A DNA stretch of 64,000 bases from CAXBGS01 sp963975425. GTDB taxonomy: Bacteria; Planctomycetota; Planctomycetia; Pirellulales; Pirellulaceae. The translations under genes and the position numbers were made by a program. The stretch spans positions 1,116,001-1,180,000 of the forward strand of contig CAXBGS010000001.1 in the NCBI GenBank assembly GCA_963975425.1. Reading direction: 5' to 3'. Shown piece by piece: positions 44,154 to 52,400 of the stretch; positions within the stretch are counted from its first letter, which is position 1, and each line of letters starts with the position of its first letter. The notes beneath the pieces were generated by a model. The model did not search any database. It saw nothing but the letters and a program-made list of their open reading frames with translations, and had not been told where the DNA came from.

Positions 44154-45647
44154 TTGAATCACGATCGTTTCCCGGCCCCCCGCCGACCTGCCGACCAGAA
44201 ATTTCAAAACCAAGTGCACGGATCGAACACGTTGAGGCGCTTCCTGATTCTGTTGTTGTTCGCCCTGACCGCGGCGAAAATCGGCGCAATCCTGGCGCGC
44301 GGTCCCGTTTCCATTGAGAATGACGCGTACGGGTATTGGCGGCTCAGTTCGCTGGTTTTGAGCGGTGATCCGTTTTTGCTAGGCGAACCGATTGCTTACC
44401 GGACGCCGATATACCCCTGGTTCGTCGCGCTGATTCGCAAGCTCAGTGATGCGCCGTTGCTGACGATCGTGATCGTTCAGGGCGTTCTAGCATTGGCCAG
44501 CATCGCGATCGCCGCCCTGATCGCGGGACGTGCAACGAACCAGCCGCGCGCAGTACTGCTCACCTGGGCGACCGCGTTGCCAGCGTTTTCGGCGTTTGTG
44601 TTTTCGGCCGCCGTTCTGTCGGAAACCTTGTTCATCTTCCTTGTCATGCTGAACCTTCTAGCGGTGTCGAATTATGCGAAACAGGAAACCATCGGGAGGG
44701 CAATATGTGTGGGAATCAGCTTTGCGCTTGCGTTACTCACCAAGCCCATCGTGTTGCTATTGTGGATCCCGCATCTTGTCTTTCTGATTCACAGCTATGT
44801 TCGAAAACGAAAACGATTCGGCAGACGTGTGGTGCGTAAGACAAAGCTGCGACATTGCCTGGGCCATCTTGGAATTGCCTTTGTAGCGGTGATGCTGATT
44901 GTCTCGCCCTGGTTGTTACGCAACCAATCTCTTTTTGGTCACCCTTTCATTACGGAATTTCTGGGGCGCAACATTTGGATCGTTACATTTCAAGACGGAT
45001 CGGGTGCGGGCCTGATGATGCCCGACAACCAAGACGCCCAGGAACTCAAGCGACGACTCGCCAATGTGGGCGCATCGGAGGATTGGCAATCGACATGGAA
45101 GGTTTCTCGAGCGCTTGTTGCATCGGGCTTGAGTGATGCACAGGCAGATCGTTTGATGAAACGTGTCGCTTTTAGCGCCGACGCGGCTGATCTATCGAAA
45201 TCGAACTACAAACGTGTTCGCCGCATCGCCAATTTTTGGCGCTGCGCCGCGACCGACATCCCGATCCAGGGCGGAGCAGGGAATTACCGCGGACAACAAA
45301 TCTGGAAGATCAACGTGCCCTTCATCGACTGGGTGATCGAGCATCGATGGAGTCAATCGGTATGGTTAAATACCTTGCTGGCTTTGGTAACCGGGTTGGC
45401 GACTTTGTACCTGATGATCGAGGCAACAACGCGACCTTTCGGAATTTGGATCGCGCTCATCTTTGGCTACTTTACCGTGGTGACCGGCGTATTGGAAATT
45501 CCCGATTATCGTTACCGTATCGTCGTTGAACCAATTGCGGCGATGACCATCGGATCAGCGATCGCGATGATGTTCGCGAAACGACGGTCCGAGACAAGGT
45601 TACCGAAGACGACAACGAGGCAGGCGAAGCCGGTGGCGATTCTATGA
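44154..45647 (+). CDS. Polytopic glycosyltransferase of the GT39/ArnT-like type
   Basis: A 497-residue membrane protein with about 10 hydrophobic segments. Residues 55-85 (ENDAYGYWRLSSLVLSGDPFLLGEPIAYRTPIYPWFVALIRKL) form the first periplasmic loop, where Asp in NDAYGY takes the place of the catalytic acid seen in protein O-mannosyl/ArnT transferases. Such enzymes use polyprenyl-phosphate sugars as donors. The frame opens with TTG at 44154, preceded by GAGGTGGG. Its last codons overlap the next gene by 4 bases (ATGA). The next gene probably makes its lipid-linked donor. Confidence 0.8.
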   Translation: MNHDRFPAPRRPADQKFQNQVHGSNTLRRFLILLLFALTAAKIGAILARGPVSIENDAYGYWRLSSLVLSGDPFLLGEPIAYRTPIYPWFVALIRKLSDAPLLTIVIVQGVLALASIAIAALIAGRATNQPRAVLLTWATALPAFSAFVFSAAVLSETLFIFLVMLNLLAVSNYAKQETIGRAICVGISFALALLTKPIVLLLWIPHLVFLIHSYVRKRKRFGRRVVRKTKLRHCLGHLGIAFVAVMLIVSPWLLRNQSLFGHPFITEFLGRNIWIVTFQDGSGAGLMMPDNQDAQELKRRLANVGASEDWQSTWKVSRALVASGLSDAQADRLMKRVAFSADAADLSKSNYKRVRRIANFWRCAATDIPIQGGAGNYRGQQIWKINVPFIDWVIEHRWSQSVWLNTLLALVTGLATLYLMIEATTRPFGIWIALIFGYFTVVTGVLEIPDYRYRIVVEPIAAMTIGSAIAMMFAKRRSETRLPKTTTRQAKPVAIL

Positions 45648-46825
45648 GCGACGAAATCGAATTGTCCGTCGTGATGCCTTGTTTGGATGAAGCGGACACG
45701 GTTGGCGTCTGTGTCGAAAAGGCTTTTCGTGCAATGCGCGAGGCAAATATCAACGGCGAAGTCGTCTTGGCCGACAACGGAAGCACCGACGACTCGAAAG
45801 AAATCGCCGAGTCGCTTGGCGCTCGAACGATTGACGTCGCCGAGCGTGGGTATGGTGCCGCTTTGATGCACGGGATCGAGGCGGCTCGCGGACGGTACGT
45901 GATCATGGGCGATGCCGACAACAGTTATGATTTCTTGGAAATTCCAGCCTTTGTCGACCAGCTGCGTGATGGTTTTGACTTGGTCCAAGGGTGTCGGCTG
46001 CCTCGCGGGGGCGGACAAGTTTTGCCCGGTGCGATGCCTTTTTTGCATCGCTGGTTCGGCAACCCCGTCTTGTCCTGGCTGGTCCGGCGGATGTTTCGCA
46101 TTCAGATCGACGATGTCTACTGTGGTATGCGTGGCTTTACCCGAGAACACTTTGATCGGTTGGACCTGCGCTCGCCGGGCATGGAATTCGCCACCGAAAT
46201 GATCATCAAAAGTGGGTTGCACGGTGCGTCGATGAGCCAAGTGCCGATCACGCTGCATCCCGACGGTCGCCAAGAACACGGACCCCACCTGCGAACATTT
46301 CGTGACGGATGGCGGACACTGCGCTTGTTCCTGGTCTTCAGTCCGGAATGGACTTTTTTTCGTCCAGGTTTGCTGTTGGTTCTTGTCGCAATGGTCGGAT
46401 ACGTCCTGGCGATCCCACAGTTCCGGGTGTTCGGGGCCGCCCTTGATGTTCACACGCTGTTGATTTCCAGCTTGGTCGGCTTGTTGGGATGGCAATGTAT
46501 TTTGTTGGCAACCTTGGCCCGGATCTTTGCCGGCCGCGAAGGCATGATGCCTGTGGATGAACGGCTGGAAACCTTGACGGTCGAACGAGGCATCCTGTTT
46601 GGAACCATCGCCGCCGCAGTAGGGATCGCCTTGATTGGCGTCGTCGTGTTTCAGTGGTGGCAGTCGGACTTTGGCCAGTTGGATTATCCCGTCACCATGC
46701 GTTTGGTGGTTCCGGGTGTGACAATGGTCGCGGCAGCATTTCAAACCGTAATGACATCCCTGATGTCAGGCGTGTTGAAGATGCAACCAAGACGCGATGA
46801 CGCACGCGGGAGGCCAGTCAGATGA
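45644..46825 (+). CDS. DPM1-like family 2 glycosyltransferase (polyprenyl-phosphate sugar synthase)
   Basis: A 393-residue protein. The catalytic domain has LSVVMPCLDEADTVGVCVEKAF, VVLADNGSTDDS and GRYVIMGDADNSYDFLE (DAD at the metal site). Four hydrophobic helices follow (residues about 235-260, 265-290, 310-335, 355-380). DPM1-like enzymes of this layout transfer a sugar from a nucleotide donor to undecaprenyl phosphate. Start overlaps the preceding stop in ATGA, and the stop overlaps the next start the same way, so all three genes (44154-47529) form one tightly coupled unit. Confidence 0.88.
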   Translation: MSDEIELSVVMPCLDEADTVGVCVEKAFRAMREANINGEVVLADNGSTDDSKEIAESLGARTIDVAERGYGAALMHGIEAARGRYVIMGDADNSYDFLEIPAFVDQLRDGFDLVQGCRLPRGGGQVLPGAMPFLHRWFGNPVLSWLVRRMFRIQIDDVYCGMRGFTREHFDRLDLRSPGMEFATEMIIKSGLHGASMSQVPITLHPDGRQEHGPHLRTFRDGWRTLRLFLVFSPEWTFFRPGLLLVLVAMVGYVLAIPQFRVFGAALDVHTLLISSLVGLLGWQCILLATLARIFAGREGMMPVDERLETLTVERGILFGTIAAAVGIALIGVVVFQWWQSDFGQLDYPVTMRLVVPGVTMVAAAFQTVMTSLMSGVLKMQPRRDDARGRPVR

Positions 46826-47529
46826 GTTCGCCGAATTCAAAATCCGCCCACATCATTCGTCATGTGGCGACGGGGCAAGAGTGTTGTGATCCTAAGTGGG
46901 AAGCCGCTTACGAGAGGTTCGAGACACCTGAGCAAGAGATCGCAAAGTTCACGCGCCGGTTGCGCCGGTTCGGGTTTGAACGACTGCCCAAAGACCTCCG
47001 CATCGCCGAGATGTTTTGCGGCCGAGGAAACGGCTTGGTCGCGTTGGATCGCCTGGGCTTTGCCAACGTGGATGGAATCGACTTGTCGGCCACGCTGCTG
47101 GAAAAATATCGAGGGCCCGCCACATTGCACTTGGCGGACTGTATGGATTTGCCGATGGAAACCGGTTCGTATGATGTCGTGATCGTCCAAGGTGGTTTGC
47201 ATCATCTCTTGAATTTGCCCGGCGATCTGGACGCCACACTCGCCGGCATCAAACGAATTCTTCAGCCCAGCGGAACGCTTTATGTCGTCGAACCTTGGCG
47301 AACTCCATTCTTGACCTTTGCGCATTTCGTCGTCGAACAGCCGTGGATGCGCCGGATATACGCCAAGGGCGACGCGCTGGCCGAGATGACCGACCACGAA
47401 CGCCCGACCTATGAACAATGGCTGGCACAGCCGCAATCAATCTTGGAAGTGTTTCAAAAGTACTTCACGACCAAGGACTGCCGGATCGCGTGGGGAAAGA
47501 TCGCGTACACGGGAAAGCCGCATCGCTAG
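46822..47529 (+). CDS. Class I SAM-dependent methyltransferase
   Basis: A 235-residue methyltransferase. Motif I is IAEMFCGRGNGLVALDRLGF (a CGRGNG variant of the GxGxG loop), the acidic residue follows in VDGIDLSATLL, and motif IV is VIVQGGLHHLL. The acceptor is unknown. Translational coupling to the two glycosyltransferases before it suggests a sugar or lipid-linked glycan substrate. Confidence 0.87.
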   Translation: MSSPNSKSAHIIRHVATGQECCDPKWEAAYERFETPEQEIAKFTRRLRRFGFERLPKDLRIAEMFCGRGNGLVALDRLGFANVDGIDLSATLLEKYRGPATLHLADCMDLPMETGSYDVVIVQGGLHHLLNLPGDLDATLAGIKRILQPSGTLYVVEPWRTPFLTFAHFVVEQPWMRRIYAKGDALAEMTDHERPTYEQWLAQPQSILEVFQKYFTTKDCRIAWGKIAYTGKPHR

Positions 47530-47640
47530 ACGCCGCGAAAATGGCGAAGCCGCGACGCGTTGGCTGATGTTTGATTACCGCTGGCCAAGCGTCTGAACGT
47601 TACCGCAGCCGATTCGGTGCGGCTAACTGAATCATCCAGT

Positions 47641-47688
47641 GGCCTACTGACCCAGCGGCTTATTGACCCAGCGGCCTATTGACCCAGT
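47641..47688 (-). repeat. Three 16-bp tandem units at the PDZ gene stop codon
   Basis: On the plus strand the units are GGCCTACTGACCCAGC, GGCTTATTGACCCAGC and GGCCTATTGACCCAGT (47641-47656, 47657-47672, 47673-47688). On the coding (minus) strand each copy repeats the end of the gene, Leu-Gly-Gln-stop, with stops TAG, TAA and TAG each shifted by 16 bases and so in different frames. Confidence 0.92.
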
Positions 47689-48476
47689 GCCCTGCGGATT
47701 TTCTGCTGCATCGCCGGTGAAAGTTGTTGAGCATGCATTTGTTGCTCCACTTGAGACATTGTCCCGTGCAAGCGAATCGGGGCGCTTCCGTCGGCAGACG
47801 ATATTTCGATGGAAATTTGGTCGCCGGCACGGCTGACCGACATCGATTCGTTGCCGCTGGCAGAGCTGGACGCGTACACGCCGCTGTGAGCTGGCGTTCC
47901 GGTTCCGCTCGGTGCTGTCCACGCCGGTGCAGCCCAAGACGGAGGCATTGCGATGGCCGGTTGATTGCGTGATTGCTGAATCATCCGCTCGACGAACTGT
48001 TGAACTTCGTCGCCGGGCATCTTGGGCATCGACGGTGCACCCAGCGGCACTGGGCCAAACGGTGCCGGACCGAACGAAGCCGCCGCGGTCGACTGGACCT
48101 GTCCGTGCCGAAGCAAAAGGATATTCAGGGCTGTTGCCGGTGCATTTGTCGGATCGGGAAGGTCCGCGATGTTGTGAACCCGTTTGCCCTGGATTTCCAA
48201 TAGCACGTCGCCCGCCCGCAGTCCCATGCGATCTGCGGGGCTATCCGCAACGACGCTGGCGACCAAGATTCCCACATTGCCTCGTAACACGGTGCAGTGC
48301 ATTCGCAAGATGTCCGGTATCTCAGTGACATCCATTCCCCACACGGGAACCGATGCAGGGGGCGTTTCGACGTGAACGTGCCCGTCGGTGTCCGGGTTGT
48401 TCGTCGGCGGTGCGGCGACGACCGCTGCGGACAACAATAGCGAAGCGGCAACCGAAAATATCAGTGAACGTTTCAT
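47676..48476 (-). CDS. Secreted PDZ-domain protein
   Basis: A 266-residue protein with a signal peptide (residues 3-21, RSLIFSVAASLLLSAAVVAAP). A PDZ domain spans about 62-125: VGILVASVVADSPADRMGLRAGDVLLEIQGKRVHNIADL, with a GLRAGD ligand-binding loop. A Pro/Ala/Ser-rich linker and a C-terminal domain with IEISSADGSAPIRLHGTMSQVEQQMH follow. There is no protease domain, so it is likely an adaptor or scaffold. Its stop starts the tandem repeat at 47641-47688, and a strong terminator of the preceding minus-strand gene precedes it (48508-48544). Confidence 0.85.
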   Translation of the reverse strand: MKRSLIFSVAASLLLSAAVVAAPPTNNPDTDGHVHVETPPASVPVWGMDVTEIPDILRMHCTVLRGNVGILVASVVADSPADRMGLRAGDVLLEIQGKRVHNIADLPDPTNAPATALNILLLRHGQVQSTAAASFGPAPFGPVPLGAPSMPKMPGDEVQQFVERMIQQSRNQPAIAMPPSWAAPAWTAPSGTGTPAHSGVYASSSASGNESMSVSRAGDQISIEISSADGSAPIRLHGTMSQVEQQMHAQQLSPAMQQKIRRALGQ

Positions 48477-48507
48477 GGTTGGGTTCCTTCGGAAGTGAGC
48501 GTTGAAT

Positions 48508-48544
48508 GCAAAAAATCGGCCTTCGCCAGACAAGGCGAAGGCCG
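48508..48544 (-). terminator. Intrinsic terminator of the secreted repeat protein gene
   Basis: An 11-bp perfect stem (48517-48527 with 48534-48544, CGGCCTTCGCC/GGCGAAGGCCG) with a 6-base loop. Reading on the minus strand a run of T follows (complement of 48510-48515). It lies between the gene ending at 48567 and the PDZ gene. Confidence 0.92.
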
Positions 48545-48554
48545 CAGTTGGCGT

Positions 48555-48578
48555 CGATTCAACCGACTAGTTGAATCG
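48555..48578 (-). other. Hairpin enclosing the stop codon of the secreted repeat protein
   Basis: CGATTCAAC (48555-48563) and GTTGAATCG (48570-48578) form a perfect 9-bp stem; the 6-base loop contains the stop codon (48567-48569 on the minus strand). It precedes the intrinsic terminator and could stall ribosomes or protect the 3' end. Confidence 0.75.
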
Positions 48579-49229
48579 AACGTTGCGGAACACCCGTCGT
48601 ACGGGCGAGTTGATTCGCGATGACGAGTTGAATGGTTGTGCAGAGTTATATTGAGCAGGGTTGTATTGAGCAGGGTTGTATTGAGCGGGGTTGTATTGAG
48701 CAGGAGCGCCCATTTGCACCGGCGACCCGTACGAGTTGCCCCAGTTGTTGGTATGGCTCTTTGACCAAGCGTTGGTGTTGTTGCCGAATCCGGTCGATTG
48801 GCTGCCGCCGTAAACCTGACCATTGCGTGTGCCGGTTTGACCGCCGGAAATGACTCGTCGATTACCGCCTTGGGTGACTACGCCACCTTGGCTGACATGT
48901 GTTCCGTTGGGGCCGATGTTGAGTTGTACGTTGTGAGCGACACCCAGCGGGCCGCTGCCGGCGCCGATGGTATTGGAGACGGCGATTCCGTTCGGACCGG
49001 CTCCTACCGCAAATCCGTGTCCAAAGTCCACGCCGTTCTTCGAACTGCTTTTGGACGTGGCATGTTGGAACAGGCCCTCGGCCGTTGCGCCGGCACCGGC
49101 TCGCCCGTTGGCGATGTCGATCCATGATCCGGCTCGCTGAGCCGAAGCGGTGTTGGCGGTCATCGCCAGGGCGGCGAGTGAGAGACAGGCGGTGAAACGA
49201 ACGACGATAGTTTTGATCGAGCAAGGCAT
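48567..49229 (-). CDS. Secreted Gly/Asn/Ser-rich repeat protein, unknown function
   Basis: A 220-residue protein (ATG at 49229; an ATG at 49241 would add four residues). Signal peptide at 6-31 (TIVVRFTACLSLAALAMTANTASA). The mature chain is Gly-, Asn- and Ser-rich (GVDFGHGFAVGAGPNGIAVSNTIG) without a known domain. Near the C-terminus PAQYN is repeated four times, encoded by tandem 15-base DNA units (about 48645-48703). Low-complexity exported proteins of this kind may be cell-surface components, but nothing more can be read. Confidence 0.72.
   Translation of the reverse strand: MPCSIKTIVVRFTACLSLAALAMTANTASAQRAGSWIDIANGRAGAGATAEGLFQHATSKSSSKNGVDFGHGFAVGAGPNGIAVSNTIGAGSGPLGVAHNVQLNIGPNGTHVSQGGVVTQGGNRRVISGGQTGTRNGQVYGGSQSTGFGNNTNAWSKSHTNNWGNSYGSPVQMGAPAQYNPAQYNPAQYNPAQYNSAQPFNSSSRINSPVRRVFRNVRFN
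48645..48703 (-). repeat. 15-bp tandem repeat coding for PAQYN
   Basis: Four tandem units of 15 bases (plus-strand GTTGTATTGAGCAGG-like) encode Pro-Ala-Gln-Tyr-Asn. Since 15 is a multiple of three, copy changes keep the frame, unlike the stop-anchored repeats nearby. Confidence 0.88.
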
Positions 49230-49425
49230 GGGATTTCTCAAATATGCGGGGTCTTGGATGTTGGTTTGCGACGCTCAGCCGCCTCACCCATACGTGCGGG
49301 AATCCAATCCGAACCCCTTAAGAGAAATCCAAATTTTCCGAACCGAGCCTTTCCGGCGGAATTGCCAGAGCGTGCCGACCCGCTGGGCCGCGTCTTTCCC
49401 GGGTCAGAGTTGCTCGGTTCAGGCT

Positions 49426-52400
49426 CTACTGCGGCGTGATCCGCTGGATCCGAAGATCGTCAATCCACGCGTGTCCCGAGCCCGTGGAAACGATTTCCAG
49501 TCGGCAATTAACGACATTTCCGGCGTCTTCGTCCTCGGTGACCGGTATCTGGAACTCGCCCACGAACCGGGTCCAATCGTAGGTTCCGCCCAAGATTTTG
49601 ATCCCTGTTTGCTGTGGAGATGCCATCAGCCATAACGCCCCGTTGCTAAGATTTTTGCTGCGAACCCAGGCCGAAATGCGATAGCGGTGTCCGGTCTGAG
49701 CAGGAAAGTCTTGGCCGGTTCGACCGTGCGGGTGCACGAGCCCTGGCGTTGTTTCAGCCTCCCGGAGATCGGATTCTGTATCACCGGCAATATGCAGCGA
49801 GTATTGTCCGGAATGGGCGCGTTCGGTGGTCACTTCGCCGATCGATCGGTCACCGCCCGCGTTGAACCAGCTCGCGCCAGACGGATGCGACCAATAGGCT
49901 GCCATCCCCAGTTCGAAGCCTTCGTTCAGCAGCGCCAATTCGAACTCGCCGTCCTGTTCGTCCCGTACGAAGTCCAGCGTCGATGCGCGAGGCAACTTGC
50001 CAATCCAGCGTATCAACGATTCGATGGAGTCCAGTTGTGATTCATCGACACCCTTTCGCTTTTGTTGGCGGTAATGATCCACCAACGGCTTGGCGACCAA
50101 CAATAAATCGCATGCGGGTTCGAACTGCCGCGCTTGTAAAACGGCATCCTTTGCTTTGTCGAAACGGCCCGCGAGGGCGAGTGTTCGGCCGCGCGAGAGC
50201 GAACACGTCGCGAAGTGCAGGTCATTGATACAGGTCGTTTGCGCTCGTTCGTATTGTTGAAGTGCCGATTCAAGTTGTTGCTTTCGTTCGGCACATGTCG
50301 CGATCCCGAATTGCAGCCAAGTCGCGATGCCCGAGGGATCATCGGTCGCAATCGCAGCGATCGATTCCGCTGCCGCGAAACTGGACTCGGCTTCCGACCA
50401 GTTCTCGCGCCGCAGTTCGATCATGCCGTTGACGACGTGAGCGGTGGCTGTCCAGCGATCATCCACAGGTGGCTTCTCAGTGGCTTGCGCGATCGCAGCG
50501 GCCGCATCATCGACACGACCCTGGTTCAAGCGAATGGCTGCCAGCGTGGTCGCAATTTGTGCGTCGGATTCCGACGGCTTTGAAAGTTGCGACAGTGCGT
50601 CGGCCGATTCTTCTCGCCCATGCAGATCATCAAAATGGATCAACACGTTGTTGTCGGTTTGCGACAGGGCATAGCCTTCGGTCGCTGCTCGCAAAAAGCT
50701 CTCGATCGCCTGATCGTGTTGATCGACGGCCAGCAAAGACAAACCGTGGTGCCAATGGATCCAATGTTGATCGGTGTTCATCTGCACGGCGCGTTCGATA
50801 TCGGACAAACTTAGCCGCAGCAGTTCGGTTTCCAGTCGACGTCGCTGTTGCTGGTCCAACGCGGTGTCGTCTTTGACCGCATCGGCTTGCAGTCGATAAA
50901 CCGCCGAACGATCCGCATAGGCAAAGGCATTGTTGGGGTCCAGTGCGATGCAGCGTCCCAGCGTTTGAATTGCCGACGCATAGCGGTTGCGCGCCAGCCT
51001 GTTCGATGTCTCGGCATCTCGCTGTGCCAGCAGTGCTTGACTATGGGCCAGCGCTAATAGTGTCCAGTATTGATCGGGTCTCAGCGAGCTGCTGCGCGCG
51101 AACAGATCATGAGCGACCTGCAGGTCATCTTCGTCTTGGTACCCGCCATAAAAAAATCGAAAGCTCTCGTCCAGCGACGCAATCAGGCTTAGCACGCCCA
51201 GGCTATGGGCGTCGGCAGCGTTTCGTGAAGGACCCAATTCGGTTGCCTTGGCCCGTTTACCGTCACCGAGTCGAAAACGTGCCATGCCGGTGAACCATCG
51301 TTCGCATTCGGCGGGCCGGAAATTGCGAATCCGCTTTCCGACCAACATTGCGGCGCGCGCCTCGTCTTTGCCCGCGTCGGTGCGAATGAACCGACGCAAC
51401 ATCGTCAAAAAGCTGGACGCGCTTCGCATTTGCCGATCGCCCGACAGACGAGTACCGATCGACTTGATCAGGATTCCATCGAGCGAAAGCAGTTGTTGAT
51501 AAATGCTTTCTCGCAGATGTTCTTTTTGCACGGCGCTGAGATCTTCGTCCGGCAAATGTGCCCACCAATCGACGTGATCCCAAACGCCGGCCGCGTCCAA
51601 CGCCGCTTTGCAAGCCATCATGCCGCTGGCATCGCGGCTGAGGTAGTTCTGTTGGTGCGCGTAGTCCGCCTGGTCATAGAACTGGACGAGCCGTTCGATC
51701 CGTTCCGACCTGGCCCGGACTCGTTCACGGTCCGAGGCCATTGTTGGTTCGTCACCGATTGCATCGAGTGCGCTGCGCAAGAAACTGAGCGCCGATGAAA
51801 ATCGGTCAACGCGGATTTCAGCGTCGGCAAACGATTCGGCAATACGGGCAGCCGCGGCGCGCTCTGCAAACCGCTGTTGACGTTCGTTTTGAAGTTCCGC
51901 TTCCTTGAGGTTTCGCTCTCGCTGGATTTCGAATTGGCGGGTCCGCTGTGTGTTCCAGACGAGTGATCCGACGATGGTTCCGACCGTCACCAGGATCGCC
52001 GCGACGGCGCCGGAGACGACTAGCGTTCGGTGTCGGCGTCCCCATCGGCTGGCGCGAACGGTCCATTCATCCTGATAAACCGAGACGGGTTCATCCGCCA
52101 TCCACCGTTCCAGGTCCGCGGCCATCTCGGCGGCTGAACGGTAACGTTTTGACACCCCTGCGTTCATCGCTTTGCAACAGATCGCATCGAGCGGTTTGGC
52201 GACGTCGGCGTCGATCATCCGAGGCGGCGTGAACTCACCCTTGGAAACTTTCGACAACAATGCGATTAACGATTCTTCGCTGTGCGGTGGCTGACCGGTC
52301 AAGATTTGGTACAAGATGCCGCCGAGCAGGTAAATGTCGGTGCAGCGGCCCACTTCATCGGTGCGACCACCGGCTTGTTCGGGACTCATGTACTGCGGCG

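Noticed and set aside
45512..46744. Antisense 410-residue frame under the DPM1-like gene
   Set aside because: The plus strand carries clear GT2 motifs, and the antisense product is His/Gln/Asp-rich without a domain.
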